From: Mycolicibacter engbaekii
GTDB taxonomy: Bacteria; Actinomycetota; Actinomycetes; Mycobacteriales; Mycobacteriaceae
Assembly: GCF_002101585.1 (NCBI RefSeq)
Contig: NZ_LQOT01000005.1
Coordinates: 1 to 43,406 of the forward strand
Direction: 5' to 3'
Length of the DNA stretch: 43,406 nt
A program made the position numbers and the translations under genes. The notes beneath the pieces are model-generated. The model did not search any database and had not been told where the DNA came from. It saw only the letters and a program-made list of their open reading frames with translations. Below are positions 42,699 to 43,406 of the stretch, piece by piece; position 1 is the first letter of the stretch; every line of letters starts with the position of its first letter.

Positions 42699-43406
42699 TC
42701 AGGCATCCCCAGCATCGTCGGCGCCGGCACGCGAGAAGAATCGCGGCGCGACGGCCGATGCGGTGGTGGCCACCGCCGCCGACCCCAGCGCCTGTGACCA
42801 GCCGATCGGCCCCAGCGGGGTGCAACCCAGGAACTGGCTGACGACCGGGGTGCTGATCAGCACCGCCAGCACCGCGAACGAGCCGCCCGCGGTGGCCGCG
42901 ACCAGCGGCGACCGCGACTCCAACAGCGTCTGGCTCAGCTGGGTGGTCACGAACGCGACCAGGGCCACCGTGGCGGCGCGCCGGGGGAAACCGGTGAGCC
43001 TGGCCAGGAACCACGCCGCGATGGTGGCGCTGGCCGTGGTCGAGGTGCGCAGCGCCACCGCACGCAGCAGCGCCTTCTCGTCCGGCCCGCTGCCCGAGAA
43101 CGGGATCGGGCGCCGGGGCTTGCTGATCGCCAGCGCCGTGGCGGGGAACGCGTCGATCACGATGTTCACCAACTGCAACTGGCGGGTGTTCAACGGCGCC
43201 CGGCCGGTCAGAGCGCTGCCGAGGATGGCGAACAGGGCGCCGCTGGCGTTGCCGCCCAGCAATACCGCGACCGCCGCCTGCACCCGCTGCCACAGCTGGC
43301 TGCCCTCGTTGAGGGCGTCGAGCAGCATCTCGATCTTGCCGTCGAGCAGCACCACGTCGGCGGCGGTGTGGGCGGCGTCGCTGCCCTGGGCGACGATCCC
43401 GATGCC
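42699..43406 (-). CDS. Cation-transporting P-type ATPase, C-terminal part (CtpH/CtpI-like)
   Basis: The gene enters from beyond the right edge; 235 C-terminal residues are visible. GIGIVAQGSDAAHTAADVVLLDGK is the end of the P-domain, with the hinge Asp region. It is followed by a coiled segment LNEGSQLWQRVQAAVAVLLGGN and the membrane-spanning C-terminal helices (ALFAILGSALTGRAPLN, VNIVIDAFPATALAISKP, then TSTTASATIAAWFLA, ATVALVAFVTTQL and FAVLAVLISTPVV). The wording is closest to the mycobacterial CtpH and CtpI group of very large P-type ATPases, but the cation-selecting helices are outside the window. Confidence 0.85.
   Translation of the reverse strand, partial: GIGIVAQGSDAAHTAADVVLLDGKIEMLLDALNEGSQLWQRVQAAVAVLLGGNASGALFAILGSALTGRAPLNTRQLQLVNIVIDAFPATALAISKPRRPIPFSGSGPDEKALLRAVALRTSTTASATIAAWFLARLTGFPRRAATVALVAFVTTQLSQTLLESRSPLVAATAGGSFAVLAVLISTPVVSQFLGCTPLGPIGWSQALGSAAVATTASAVAPRFFSRAGADDAGDA

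Noticed and set aside
1..43406. tRNA, rRNA, riboswitch or CRISPR array
   Set aside because: No cloverleaf-like sequence, no regularly spaced repeats and no recognisable riboswitch core were seen; intergenic gaps are all under 200 bases.

Overview
The window is high-GC actinobacterial DNA and almost certainly mycobacterial. The evidence is a gene order that I recognise from memory as the Mycobacterium tuberculosis Rv1098c-Rv1132 neighbourhood: fum, glpX, a DUF4245 gene, an AI-2E family transporter, 3-beta-hydroxysteroid dehydrogenase, xseB, xseA, the lipid-droplet protein gene, ispH, the Rv1111c-like gene, ychF, bpoB, ephC, the Rv1125-like gene, prpR, prpD, prpC and the Rv1132-like gene. An arr gene and a complete prpDBC operon point to a rapid-growing or environmental species (Mycolicibacterium or a relative) rather than the tuberculosis complex. 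The species cannot be fixed from the sequence alone. There are no gene-free stretches above 300 bases, and I saw no tRNA, rRNA, CRISPR array or insertion sequence.

Left part (1-8.9 kb): the 3' end of an HNH-endonuclease gene of the 13E12 type. Next is a DUF2236 oxygenase-like gene with its TetR regulator behind a strong promoter overlapped by a 9-bp-arm palindrome. Then come the glpX-fum-MFS transporter operon on the minus strand, and a DUF4245 lipoprotein-like gene facing an epimerase/AI-2E transporter pair.

Accessory island (8.9-18.4 kb): three giant signal proteins. Two paralogous zinc-ribbon/class III cyclase-homology/STAND-ATPase proteins (9025 plus strand and 18027 minus strand) converge on a LuxR-type LAL regulator gene that is translationally coupled to the first. 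A 58-residue membrane-type ORF lies divergent from the second. In M. tuberculosis the corresponding place holds other genes (mazEF3 and an esterase, from memory).

Core block (18.4-25 kb): 3-beta-HSD, whose leaderless promoter carries a KstR-like box; the coupled Rv1109c-like/xseA/xseB operon; divergent ispH; a DUF6542 membrane protein; and ychF.

Variable block (25-34.2 kb): an alpha/beta hydrolase, a small membrane ORF running into a rifampin ADP-ribosyltransferase (arr), a SnoaL-like gene, a membrane protein divergent from an OsmC/monooxygenase pair, and a YiiX-like cysteine hydrolase divergent from a 53-residue membrane protein across a palindromic two-way promoter. It continues with an intact class III cyclase, bpoB, ephC, a WS/DGAT-like gene and doxX.

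Right part (34.1-43.4 kb): prpR divergent from prpDBC, with a TTTGCAAA box between them. Next is the Rv1132-like membrane protein behind a perfect KstR consensus, a FadR-type GntR regulator with a strong palindrome driving a sterol-desaturase-like hydroxylase, and the C-terminal part of a P-type ATPase.

Two themes link the genes. First, sterol and propionate metabolism: 3-beta-HSD acts on cholesterol, cholesterol breakdown yields propionyl-CoA, and prpDBC consumes it; KstR-like boxes sit at both ends. Second, at least thirteen genes appear to start leaderless, with a TAnnnT hexamer 6-7 nt before an ATG or GTG. This pattern was used to choose several start codons.
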